This document shows positions 1 through 5,849 of a stretch of DNA of 10,781 bases, piece by piece; positions within the stretch are counted from its first letter, which is position 1, and every line of letters begins with the position of its first letter. The stretch spans positions 1-10,781 of the forward strand of contig DAIOVG010000090.1 in assembly GCA_036759125.1 (NCBI GenBank), read 5' to 3'. Origin of the DNA: CAXXOK01 sp036759125 (GTDB taxonomy: Bacteria > Bacillota > Clostridia > Christensenellales > Aristaeellaceae). Below the pieces are notes generated by a model, which was given only the letters and a program-made list of their open reading frames with translations, was not told where the DNA came from and made no database searches. The translations under genes were made by a program, and so were the position numbers.

Positions 1-558
1 GTAGTCCTTCAAATCAAAGTGATTGGCAACATACAGGGTGGTGGGGCCGTCGGCCGCGCCGATGATGCCGATGGCCGAAGCCAGCCGCAGGACGAGGCTT
101 TCGTCTCCGGCGATACCCGGGAACACCACGGGAATCAGCAGCATCGAGGCCAGGAACGTGGCGAAAATGCCGAACTGCGCCGCCGCGCCGAAGAAGATCA
201 TCGACGGATCCTTGAGCAGGGGGGAGAAATCGATCATCGCGCCGACCGCGATAAAGATCAGAATGGGGAAGAGCTCGTTGCGGATACCTGCATCAAACAG
301 CACCGTTAGAAACCCGTCGCTGCCCAATACGCTGGCGGTGGGGTCGCCTGTCACCGCGTCGATAATCGGCGGCATATTGGCTAATATCGCCCCAAACGCG
401 ATGGGCAAAAGCAGAGCGGGTTCGTAATCCTTGCGGATGGCGAGATAGATTAGAACTCCGGCAATCACAAACATGACAAGCGTTTTCAGCCCGTCCACCG
501 TACCCATGTACAAAACGCCGGAAAACAGCTCCTTGAGCAGCGTGGTCAGTTCTTCCAA
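1..558 (-). CDS. Sodium ion-translocating decarboxylase, beta subunit (N-terminal part, runs off the window)
   Basis: This is the first 186 codons of the integral membrane subunit of a biotin-dependent Na+-pumping decarboxylase (the oxaloacetate, methylmalonyl-CoA and glutaconyl-CoA decarboxylase family). In this family the beta subunit decarboxylates carboxybiotin and couples that to Na+ export. Visible hallmarks are hydrophobic segments at about residues 24-42, 47-62, 95-110 and 120-147, the stretch LFPILIFIAVGAMIDF at 96-111, and the family signature IGIIGAADGPTTLYVAN at 163-179. Asp170 in that signature matches the Asp of region IIIa known to be essential in Klebsiella OadB. The start is TTG at 558, chosen because GAGGAGG lies 7 bases upstream. 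The first in-frame ATG (codon 18) has no such site and would remove the amphipathic N-terminus. A dedicated promoter lies directly upstream. The substrate cannot be decided from beta alone, because the carboxyltransferase subunit is not in the window. Confidence 0.9.
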   Translation of the reverse strand, partial: MEELTTLLKELFSGVLYMGTVDGLKTLVMFVIAGVLIYLAIRKDYEPALLLPIAFGAILANMPPIIDAVTGDPTASVLGSDGFLTVLFDAGIRNELFPILIFIAVGAMIDFSPLLKDPSMIFFGAAAQFGIFATFLASMLLIPVVFPGIAGDESLVLRLASAIGIIGAADGPTTLYVANHFDLKDY

Positions 559-565
559 AGCCTTT

Positions 566-572
566 CCTCCTC
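566..572 (-). promoter_or_regulatory. Ribosome binding site that fixes the TTG start of the decarboxylase beta gene
   Basis: On the minus strand GAGGAGG is followed by a 7-base spacer (AAAGGCT) and then TTG GAA GAA. It is a near-perfect Shine-Dalgarno match at the right distance, and no ATG or GTG lies at a comparable position. It is the main reason for accepting a TTG start here. Confidence 0.85.
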
Positions 573-590
573 AAGTAAAATCCAGATAGT

Positions 591-619
591 ACTATAGCAT
601 TTCGGTTGTTTCAAGTCAA
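591..619 (-). promoter_or_regulatory. Sigma-A-type promoter for the decarboxylase beta gene
   Basis: On the minus strand TTGACT (619-614) and TATAGT (596-591) are separated by exactly 17 bases, and TGC directly before TATAGT forms an extended -10 (TGn). Each hexamer has five of six consensus bases. The predicted transcription start is near 584, giving a leader of about 25 bases with the ribosome binding site in it. The -35 box overlaps the stop codon of the upstream thioesterase gene (616-618). A second, weaker pairing in the same place is TTGAAA (614-609), 17 bases, TACTAT (591-586). This is a sequence-pattern call with no experimental support. Confidence 0.7.
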
Positions 620-1095
620 AGCGATCTGGCGGCTTTTTTCGCCTCGTACAGCGCTTTTCCGGTTTCGTAATCGGTGATTTCCGCTTCTGTTTCGGGGGCC
701 AGCCGCGGCACCTGCACGGGGTTATTGTCCTCGCCCAGGGCGACCATGGTCAGCGTTGCGCGGTTGACCAGCCTGCGCGTCTGGCATTGCTCGGCTTCCA
801 CAAAGGTTTCCACCGCCACCAGCATGCTGGTACGCCCGGTATAGAGCACACGGCCCTGCAAAACCACTAGATCGTTTAGGGTGGCGGAGGAGAGAAAATC
901 CAGCTTGTCGATCGACGCGGTGGTCACCGCCTTGCCCGAATGTCTTCGCGCCACCACGGCGGCCACGGTATCGATCCAGTGCATCAGCTGCCCGCCGAAG
1001 AGCCGGAAATACTGGTTGCAGTCGCCGGGCATCACAATGTGCACCTGCTCGGTTCTGGAATGCGATACGGGGTGGGAAACGGCTTCACAGTTCAT
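616..1095 (-). CDS. Acyl-CoA thioesterase, hotdog fold (YciA/BACH-like)
   Basis: A 159-residue single-hotdog-domain protein of the acyl-CoA hydrolase family, which hydrolyses acyl-CoA to free acid and CoA in the cytoplasm, normally as an oligomer. The helix-start motif is N27-QYFRLFGG ending at 35, followed by QLMHWID with Asp42. These correspond to the conserved Asn and Asp of the family active site. TASIDKLDF (59-67) and VLYTGRTSMLVAVETFVE (83-100) are the typical central strands. The usual motif is N-H-x-G-x-x-F-G-G, whereas here the His is Gln28 and the first Gly is Phe30. The ATG at 1095 has AAAGGA 7 bases upstream. The gene follows pdp by 37 bases, with a hairpin between them, and probably shares its transcript. 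The natural acyl substrate is unknown, and nothing in the neighbourhood identifies it. Confidence 0.85.
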   Translation of the reverse strand: MNCEAVSHPVSHSRTEQVHIVMPGDCNQYFRLFGGQLMHWIDTVAAVVARRHSGKAVTTASIDKLDFLSSATLNDLVVLQGRVLYTGRTSMLVAVETFVEAEQCQTRRLVNRATLTMVALGEDNNPVQVPRLAPETEAEITDYETGKALYEAKKAARSL

Positions 1096-1108
1096 GCCTT
1101 TATCCTTT

Positions 1109-1130
1109 CGCGGGCAATGCTTGCCACGCG
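1109..1130 (-). promoter_or_regulatory. Intergenic hairpin next to the thioesterase ribosome binding site
   Basis: The 22 bases read CGCG, T, GGCAA, GCA, TTGCC, CGCG on the minus strand. They form a 9-bp stem with one bulged T and a 3-base loop. The element begins 2 bases after the pdp stop codon and ends directly against the AAAGGA ribosome binding site (1108-1103) of the thioesterase gene. There is no run of U after it, so it is not an intrinsic terminator. It could affect mRNA stability, processing or translation of the downstream gene, which is inference. Confidence 0.5.
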
Positions 1131-1132
1131 CC

Positions 1133-2458
1133 TTACAGCGTTATGATGTCGTCGGGGGTCACGATGGCATGGACGAGCTTCAAGGGGTTTGCGGGCTCCG
1201 GCAGTATAGTGATCGCCTGTAAAAGCTCCTCCTGGGCCAGTGCGACGTCTTCCGGGCTTTTAGCGTGCACGGTGGCGATTACATCGCCGGTATGAACCGT
1301 GTCGCCGATGCGGTGGTGGAGCACAAAACCTACGGACGGGTCAATGACGTCCTTCTTTGTTTTGCGCCCCGCGCCCATGTTCTGGGCCAGGTAGCCGATG
1401 CGCTGGGTATCCATGCTGTGGATAAAGCCGTTTTTCGTCAGCCGAACATCCTGTATATACTTTGCCTTTGGCAAAAGTCCGGGTTCATCGCAAACTTTGG
1501 GATCGCCGCCCTGGGCAACGATCAGCTCTTTGAGCTTTTCCATGCCCTGCCCGGAGACGAGCGCGGCGTGCAGCATCTGTTTGGCTTTTTCAATGTTGTC
1601 CGCGGCATCGGCAGCAATCAGCATCTGTGCGCCAAGCTCCATGGAGACGGAAAGCAGCGGTCCCTTCACGCGTCCGGCCAGTACGTCGATGGCTTCCTTC
1701 ACTTCCAGCGCGTTGCCGATGTGGCTGCCCAGAGGCTCGTCCATATCGGTAACCAGCGCGATCATGCTGCGTCCGGCATCCGCGCCGATGCGCACCATCA
1801 CCTGCGCAAGCTCGATGCTTTCCTCCATCGTATGCATAATTGCGCCCGCGCCGGTTTTCACATCAAGCACAATGGCCTGTGCGCCGGACGCAAGCTTTTT
1901 GGACATGATGCTGGAGGCGATCAGCGGAAGGCTGTCGACCGTGGAGGTGATATCGCGCAGCAGGTACAGCGCCTTGTCGGCAGGGGCCAGATCCCTGGTC
2001 TGGCCGATGACCGCGATTTTGATACGCTTTACCTGTGCGATGAACGCGTCCATGTCCATCGCGGTGGAAAAGCCGGGGATGCTTTCGAGCTTATCAATCG
2101 TCCCGCCCGTATGCCCAAGGCCGCGGCCGGACATCTTTGCCACCGGCACGCCGCAGGCCGCCACCAGGGGCGCTACGATCAGCGTGGTGGTATCGGCGAC
2201 GCCGCCTGTGGAATGCTTGTCCACGGGAACGCCTTCAATGGCGGAAAGGTCCAGCATATCGCCGGAATGCGCCATAGCCAGGGTCAGCTGGCTGGTCTCG
2301 CTGCGGTTCATGCCGTTGAGCCGTATCGCCATCAGCAGCGCGGCAAGCTGATAGTCGGGAATGGTTCCATCGGTCGCGCCCTGGGTAAAATACGCGATCT
2401 CCTGCTGCGAGAGCGCCTTTCCGAGTTTTTTCTTTTCGATAATCTGAATGATATCCAT
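1133..2458 (-). CDS. pdp: Pyrimidine-nucleoside phosphorylase
   Basis: This 441-residue enzyme phosphorolyses uridine, thymidine and deoxyuridine to the base and (deoxy)ribose-1-phosphate, for pyrimidine salvage in the cytosol. It belongs to nucleoside phosphorylase family II. The N-terminal helical lobe contains DGTIPDYQLAALLMAI (30-45). The phosphate-binding KHSTGGVAD is at 81-89 and the thymidine phosphorylase signature SGRGLGHTGGTIDKLE at 110-125. RDITSTVDSLPLIASSIMSK, with the base-binding Arg168, Ser183 and Lys187, is at 168-187. The C-terminal lobe ends with the family's barrel-sandwich-like segment. DVKTGAGAIM (199-208) has Ile where Phe is common. The frame stays open to a GTG at 2584 inside the zinc-ribbon gene, but ATG at 2458 (MDIIQIIEKKKLG) matches the normal N-terminus and has GAGGAA 3 bases upstream. 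It follows the zinc-ribbon gene by 17 bases, so cotranscription is likely. Confidence 0.95.
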   Translation of the reverse strand: MDIIQIIEKKKLGKALSQQEIAYFTQGATDGTIPDYQLAALLMAIRLNGMNRSETSQLTLAMAHSGDMLDLSAIEGVPVDKHSTGGVADTTTLIVAPLVAACGVPVAKMSGRGLGHTGGTIDKLESIPGFSTAMDMDAFIAQVKRIKIAVIGQTRDLAPADKALYLLRDITSTVDSLPLIASSIMSKKLASGAQAIVLDVKTGAGAIMHTMEESIELAQVMVRIGADAGRSMIALVTDMDEPLGSHIGNALEVKEAIDVLAGRVKGPLLSVSMELGAQMLIAADAADNIEKAKQMLHAALVSGQGMEKLKELIVAQGGDPKVCDEPGLLPKAKYIQDVRLTKNGFIHSMDTQRIGYLAQNMGAGRKTKKDVIDPSVGFVLHHRIGDTVHTGDVIATVHAKSPEDVALAQEELLQAITILPEPANPLKLVHAIVTPDDIITL

Positions 2459-2475
2459 GTGTTCCTCGATTTCTG

Positions 2476-3183
2476 TTATACGGGAACGATCATTCTGCCG
2501 CAGCTTTCGCATTCGATAATGCCCGAACCCGCCTTCAAATTCCGCAGCGTTACGGAGGGCAGGCTCATGTAGCAGCCGCCGCACTGGCCGTTGATCAGCT
2601 TCACTACAGGCGGCGTAGAATGCTTCTTGATCACCTGATAGCGATCCATCAGCTTGGGATCGATTCCCTTGCCTTTCTCCTGCGCCACCTTGCGTTTTTC
2701 GTCGAGTTTCTTCATCTGCTCGGTATACTCGGCTTCGTAATCCACCTTTTGCTGGTCGTACTCGCCTTTCACCTTGGCATACTTGACGACGATTTCCTTA
2801 TGTCTGCGCTCGTTTTCGGCCGCTTCCTTCTGGATTCGCTTCATTTCGGTTTCGTAGCCGTGAATGTCGTGCAAAAGGGTTTGCGCGTCCGATTGCATGG
2901 CCTTGGTGTCTTCCAGGCTTTCGGGCGGCGTATCGGTCATGCGCTTTTGCAGGGCCTTCAGCTGGTCTTCCTGCCGCTGGATGGCTTCCTTGATGACATC
3001 CACACGGTCCAACATCGCGGTGATCTGCTCTTCCATCAGCTTGACCGCGTCCTGCTGTTCCTTGAGAAAATCGCGGTTCTTCTTCAGTGCGATGCGGTTG
3101 GGGGAACGCCGGATTTCTGATTCCAGCGCATCGGCTTCCATATCGGCTTCCTGAAAATCAAGCAGCATCTCGATTTGTTCCAT
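2476..3183 (-). CDS. Coiled-coil protein with C-terminal C4 zinc ribbon
   Basis: A 235-residue protein of the C4-type zinc-ribbon family (Pfam zf-RING_7; relatives include Helicobacter HP0958/FlgZ). Residues about 10-175 are rich in Glu, Lys, Gln and Arg with heptad character and almost no Pro or Gly, predicting a long antiparallel coiled coil. The C-terminus carries the zinc ribbon: Cys201-GG-Cys204, 20 residues, Cys225-ES-Cys228, ending in RMIVPV. Family members are proposed to bind nucleic acid or act as adaptors, and the role in Clostridia is not established. ATG at 3183 has a very strong AAAGGAGG 7 bases upstream. It lies 45 bases after the Nif3-like gene and 17 bases before pdp. The pairing of nif3 with this family is common in Firmicutes and other bacteria and suggests a linked housekeeping role. 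Confidence 0.9.
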   Translation of the reverse strand: MEQIEMLLDFQEADMEADALESEIRRSPNRIALKKNRDFLKEQQDAVKLMEEQITAMLDRVDVIKEAIQRQEDQLKALQKRMTDTPPESLEDTKAMQSDAQTLLHDIHGYETEMKRIQKEAAENERRHKEIVVKYAKVKGEYDQQKVDYEAEYTEQMKKLDEKRKVAQEKGKGIDPKLMDRYQVIKKHSTPPVVKLINGQCGGCYMSLPSVTLRNLKAGSGIIECESCGRMIVPV

Positions 3184-3228
3184 GAGTATCCTCCTTTAAT
3201 ATGTGAAAAGCCCGCTTGGGAGCTGGGT

Positions 3229-3993
3229 TTACGCCGTGCAGATGGCAGGCGGCTGTGAAAAAAGCGTTGCTTCCACAGCCCAGCCACTTTGCGCGGCGTT
3301 CTTTTGAAAACGTTGATAAAGCGCGGCGATGCCGGGGAACTCGGTGGGGTAGTGGCCTGCGTCGACCACAACGAGCCCCTTGTCCAGGGCGGCCAGCAGC
3401 TCGTGGTGCTTGATCTCGCCGATCACAACGGCGTCCGCCTTCACGTATGCTGCGTCCTCGCCGCCCGCGCCCGGGATAACCGTGATGCTATGCAAGTATG
3501 CATCCGGGTCGCCGTACAGCCGTGCCGGGGCTTGCAGCTTGCCGCTTACCAAAGGCAGGAAAGCCTTTGCCTGCATGGGGGCTAGCAGCGTTCCGGTACG
3601 CAGGTACGGGGAATCCGCGCTTGATTGGATGTCCGTCAGCTCCAGCGCTTCGGCCAGGCTGTCGGCAATGCCGCCGGGGCACTGGTCCAGGTTGGTGTGC
3701 GCCGCGATGAGGCTGATGCCGGATACGGCCAGCGCCTTGAGCACCGCGCCTTCGCTGTGATCAAACAAGAGCGTCTGCACCGGGTGAAACATCAGCGGGT
3801 GGTGGGCTACGATCAGCTCTGCGCCAAAACGGGCGGCTTCCTGCACGACGGCCTTGGTAACGTCCAGCGCGAACAGGATTTTGCGCACCTGCGCGGCGGG
3901 ATCGCCCACAAGCAACCCGGCGTTATCGTAGGACTCCTGCGTTTCAAACGGCGCGAAAGCATCCAGCCATTTGTAAACGTCGTTGACTGTCAT
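3229..3993 (-). CDS. Nif3-like dinuclear metal centre protein (YqfO family)
   Basis: A 254-residue member of the Nif3/DUF34 family, whose proteins assemble as toroidal hexamers with a two-metal site in each subunit. The biochemical function of the family is not settled; GTP cyclohydrolase 1 type 2-like is only a database label. Predicted metal ligands are in place: His64 and His65 in AHHPLMF, Asp103 in AHTNLDQ, and His214 and Glu218 in DAGHYPTE. SYDNAGLLVGD (21-31) is the usual N-terminal motif, and GEIKHHELL (192-200) replaces the commoner GDIKYHD. Bacillus YqfO is about 370 residues because of an inserted PII-like domain; this protein lacks that insert. ATG at 3993 has AGAGGAA upstream. The gene sits 14 bases after trmK, the same neighbour pair as yqfN-yqfO in Bacillus. 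Confidence 0.93.
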   Translation of the reverse strand: MTVNDVYKWLDAFAPFETQESYDNAGLLVGDPAAQVRKILFALDVTKAVVQEAARFGAELIVAHHPLMFHPVQTLLFDHSEGAVLKALAVSGISLIAAHTNLDQCPGGIADSLAEALELTDIQSSADSPYLRTGTLLAPMQAKAFLPLVSGKLQAPARLYGDPDAYLHSITVIPGAGGEDAAYVKADAVVIGEIKHHELLAALDKGLVVVDAGHYPTEFPGIAALYQRFQKNAAQSGWAVEATLFSQPPAICTA

Positions 3994-4007
3994 CAGGCGT
4001 TCCTCTT

Positions 4008-4736
4008 TCAGAGATTTTGCAGGACGTCCAGCGTATAGCTAAGCTCCTCCTGCGCCTTATGGAACCGTTTCTCCTGCGGATCGGTTCCGGCGGCTTTTAA
4101 GGAACTGACGGTCTTGTGCAGGTAGTGCCGCCTGCGCTCCAGCCACGGGCGCCAGCTTTCGGGGCGTTCCTTGAGGAACATTGGCCCAAGCATCAGCTCG
4201 CGGCGGGTATAGGGTTCCTCGTATCCGTTGCCCTGCGCGGCGCGAAGCAGCATATACATCCGCCCTTCCGAGCGGATGACCTGCTCGCCCGTGATGCGGT
4301 AGCCGATGGCCTGCAGGGTTTTGCGCACCACGTACAGGTTGGTATGGGCGCCCAGCACCAGCGTTGCGCCATGCAGCTTGCTTTGGCCGCGCAGCAGTAT
4401 GCCGCTTAGGGTTTCGCCGCCCATACCCAGGATGCAGATGGTATCAACCTTCTGGGTTATTGCTTCAAGCCCGTCGGCGACGTGGAGCTCCGCCCTGCCG
4501 GTCAAGCCGTGGCGCTGCAGGCAGTGCTGTGCTTTTTGCAGGGATTTTTCACTGATGTCGGAAGCGATCAGATGCCTGGCCCGGTTCTCTAAAAGCAACA
4601 TCGCGCCGAGCCGACCGTGGTCGCACCCGATATCCGCAATGATATCGCAGGGCTCCACCCAGTCGGCGGCCGCGCGAAGCCGCTTGTCCATTTTCAGCAT
4701 TCGGGCCGTATTGCCTTGAAACCGGTCTTCCGACAT
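4008..4736 (-). CDS. trmK: tRNA (adenine(22)-N(1))-methyltransferase
   Basis: A 242-residue SAM-dependent methyltransferase that forms m1A at position 22 of the tRNA D-loop/stem region. It belongs to the TrmK/YqfN family (COG2384). The N-terminal Rossmann domain shows KRLRAAADWV (18-27), the SAM-binding loop DIGCDHGRLG (35-44), the acidic strand end ASDIS (58-62), ADGLEAI (87-93) and the family motif GMGG (104-107). A C-terminal helical, coiled-coil-like region (about 185-242) is typical of TrmK. ATG at 4736 lies 9 bases after the rpoD stop, with AGGGGG partly overlapping that stop as its ribosome binding site, so translation is probably coupled. Internal ATGs at codons 13 and 16 (MLKMDKRL) match the start of some shorter homologues but lack a good ribosome binding site. 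The N-terminal 15 residues are the least certain part. Confidence 0.93.
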   Translation of the reverse strand: MSEDRFQGNTARMLKMDKRLRAAADWVEPCDIIADIGCDHGRLGAMLLLENRARHLIASDISEKSLQKAQHCLQRHGLTGRAELHVADGLEAITQKVDTICILGMGGETLSGILLRGQSKLHGATLVLGAHTNLYVVRKTLQAIGYRITGEQVIRSEGRMYMLLRAAQGNGYEEPYTRRELMLGPMFLKERPESWRPWLERRRHYLHKTVSSLKAAGTDPQEKRFHKAQEELSYTLDVLQNL

Positions 4737-4745
4737 TTCGTCCCC

Positions 4746-5831
4746 CTACTCCAGATAGTCCTTGAGTTTCTTGGAGCGGCTGGGGTGGCGCAGCTTTCGA
4801 AGGGCCTTGGCTTCGATTTGGCGGATGCGCTCGCGTGTGACCTCGAATACGCGGCCGACCTCCTCCAGCGTTCTCTGATGCCCGTCGTCCAGGCCAAAGC
4901 GCAGGCGCAGTACGCGCTCTTCCCGGAGCGTCAGCGTATCAAGCACCGCCAGAAGCTGTTCCTTCATCAGGGTAAAGCTTGCGGCCTCGGCGGGCGCGGG
5001 CGCTTCGTCGTCGGGGATGAAGTCGCCCAGATGGCTGTCTTCCTCCTCGCCGATCGGGGTTTCCAGCGATACGGGCTCCTGTGCGATTTTGATGATCTCG
5101 CGCACCTTGTTTTCGGAGATGTTCATCACCTTGGCAACTTCATCAGGGGTAGGCTCGCGCCCGTATTCCTGCAAAAGCTGCCTGGATACGCGGATGAGTT
5201 TGTTGATGGTCTCCACCATGTGCACCGGGATGCGGATGGTGCGTGCCTGGTCGGCGATGGCGCGGGTAATCGCCTGGCGAATCCACCAGGTGGCATAGGT
5301 GGAGAACTTGTAGCCTTTGCGGTAGTCAAATTTATCCACGGCTTTGATTAGGCCCAGATTGCCTTCCTGGATCAGATCCAGAAACAGCATCCCGCGGCCC
5401 ACATAGCGCTTGGCGATTGACACCACAAGGCGAAGGTTGGCTTCGGTGAGCTTCTGCTTGGCGCTTTCATCGCCCTCTTCCATGCGTTTGGCGATGGCGA
5501 TCTCTTCATCGGCGGTCAAGAGCGGCACCTTGCCGATCTCCTTCAAATACATGCGGACGGGATCGTCCACGCTGATATTATCGGGCACGCTCAAGTCGAT
5601 CTTCTCGGGCTCGATGACTTCGTCAGCCGGCACGGGATCAAACTCGCTGACCACGTCCACGCCCATGTTTTCGAGCGTTTCGTAGATCTTTGTTATCTGG
5701 TCGGCGTCGATCTCAAGTTCCATCACCTGCGAGGCGACTTCGTCTCGTGTGACCGTGCCTTTGGTTTTGGCGTCTTCGTAAAGCTCGTTGAGTTTCAACT
5801 TGATCGCCTCCGGCGAATTGTTGCTCAACAT
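4746..5831 (-). CDS. rpoD: Primary sigma factor of RNA polymerase (RpoD/SigA)
   Basis: The 361-residue housekeeping sigma-70 factor directs RNA polymerase to -35/-10 promoters. A short region 1.1 resembles that of Bacillus SigA (residues about 8-62). Region 1.2 begins at DDPVRMYLKEIGKVPLLT (89-106). Region 2 covers about 128-200 and includes NLRLVVSIAKRYVGRG, the core-binding DLIQEGNLGLIKAVDKF (152-168) and the -10-recognition and melting segment YKFSTYATWWIRQAI (174-188). Region 3 is about 207-285. Region 4.2, the -35 helix-turn-helix, is at 320-346 (TLEEVGRVFEVTRERIRQIE), ending in the usual RHPSRSKKLKDYLE. No key residue is missing. The frame opens at a TTG (5834), but the adjacent ATG at 5831 has the better ribosome binding site spacing. 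The gene lies 18 bases after dnaG and 9 before trmK. Confidence 0.98.
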   Translation of the reverse strand: MLSNNSPEAIKLKLNELYEDAKTKGTVTRDEVASQVMELEIDADQITKIYETLENMGVDVVSEFDPVPADEVIEPEKIDLSVPDNISVDDPVRMYLKEIGKVPLLTADEEIAIAKRMEEGDESAKQKLTEANLRLVVSIAKRYVGRGMLFLDLIQEGNLGLIKAVDKFDYRKGYKFSTYATWWIRQAITRAIADQARTIRIPVHMVETINKLIRVSRQLLQEYGREPTPDEVAKVMNISENKVREIIKIAQEPVSLETPIGEEEDSHLGDFIPDDEAPAPAEAASFTLMKEQLLAVLDTLTLREERVLRLRFGLDDGHQRTLEEVGRVFEVTRERIRQIEAKALRKLRHPSRSKKLKDYLE

Positions 5832-5837
5832 CAATCA

Positions 5838-5843
5838 CTCCTT
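5838..5843 (-). promoter_or_regulatory. Ribosome binding site choosing the rpoD start
   Basis: AAGGAG on the minus strand lies 6 bases before ATG (5831) but only 3 bases before the in-frame TTG (5834). The spacing favours ATG, giving a 361-residue protein rather than 362. Confidence 0.75.
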
Positions 5844-5849
5844 CAGAGA

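Noticed and set aside
1265..2572. A 435-codon open frame on the plus strand opposite pdp
   Set aside because: It is the antisense of a clear pyrimidine-nucleoside phosphorylase, with a His/Arg/Gly-rich composition typical of shadow frames in GC-rich genes and no recognisable motif.
2459..2584. N-terminal extension of pdp to a GTG at 2584
   Set aside because: The 42 extra residues overlap the zinc-ribbon gene and match nothing in the family, and a good ribosome binding site precedes the ATG at 2458.
3184..3228. Possible terminator hairpin between the Nif3-like and zinc-ribbon genes
   Set aside because: Only about five weak pairs can form (AGCTC with GGGCT, including a G-T pair) before a short TTTT, so it is too weak to call.
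4617..5351. A 244-codon open frame on the plus strand opposite rpoD and trmK
   Set aside because: It spans the junction of two well-supported minus-strand genes and reflects their codon bias; no family resemblance was seen.
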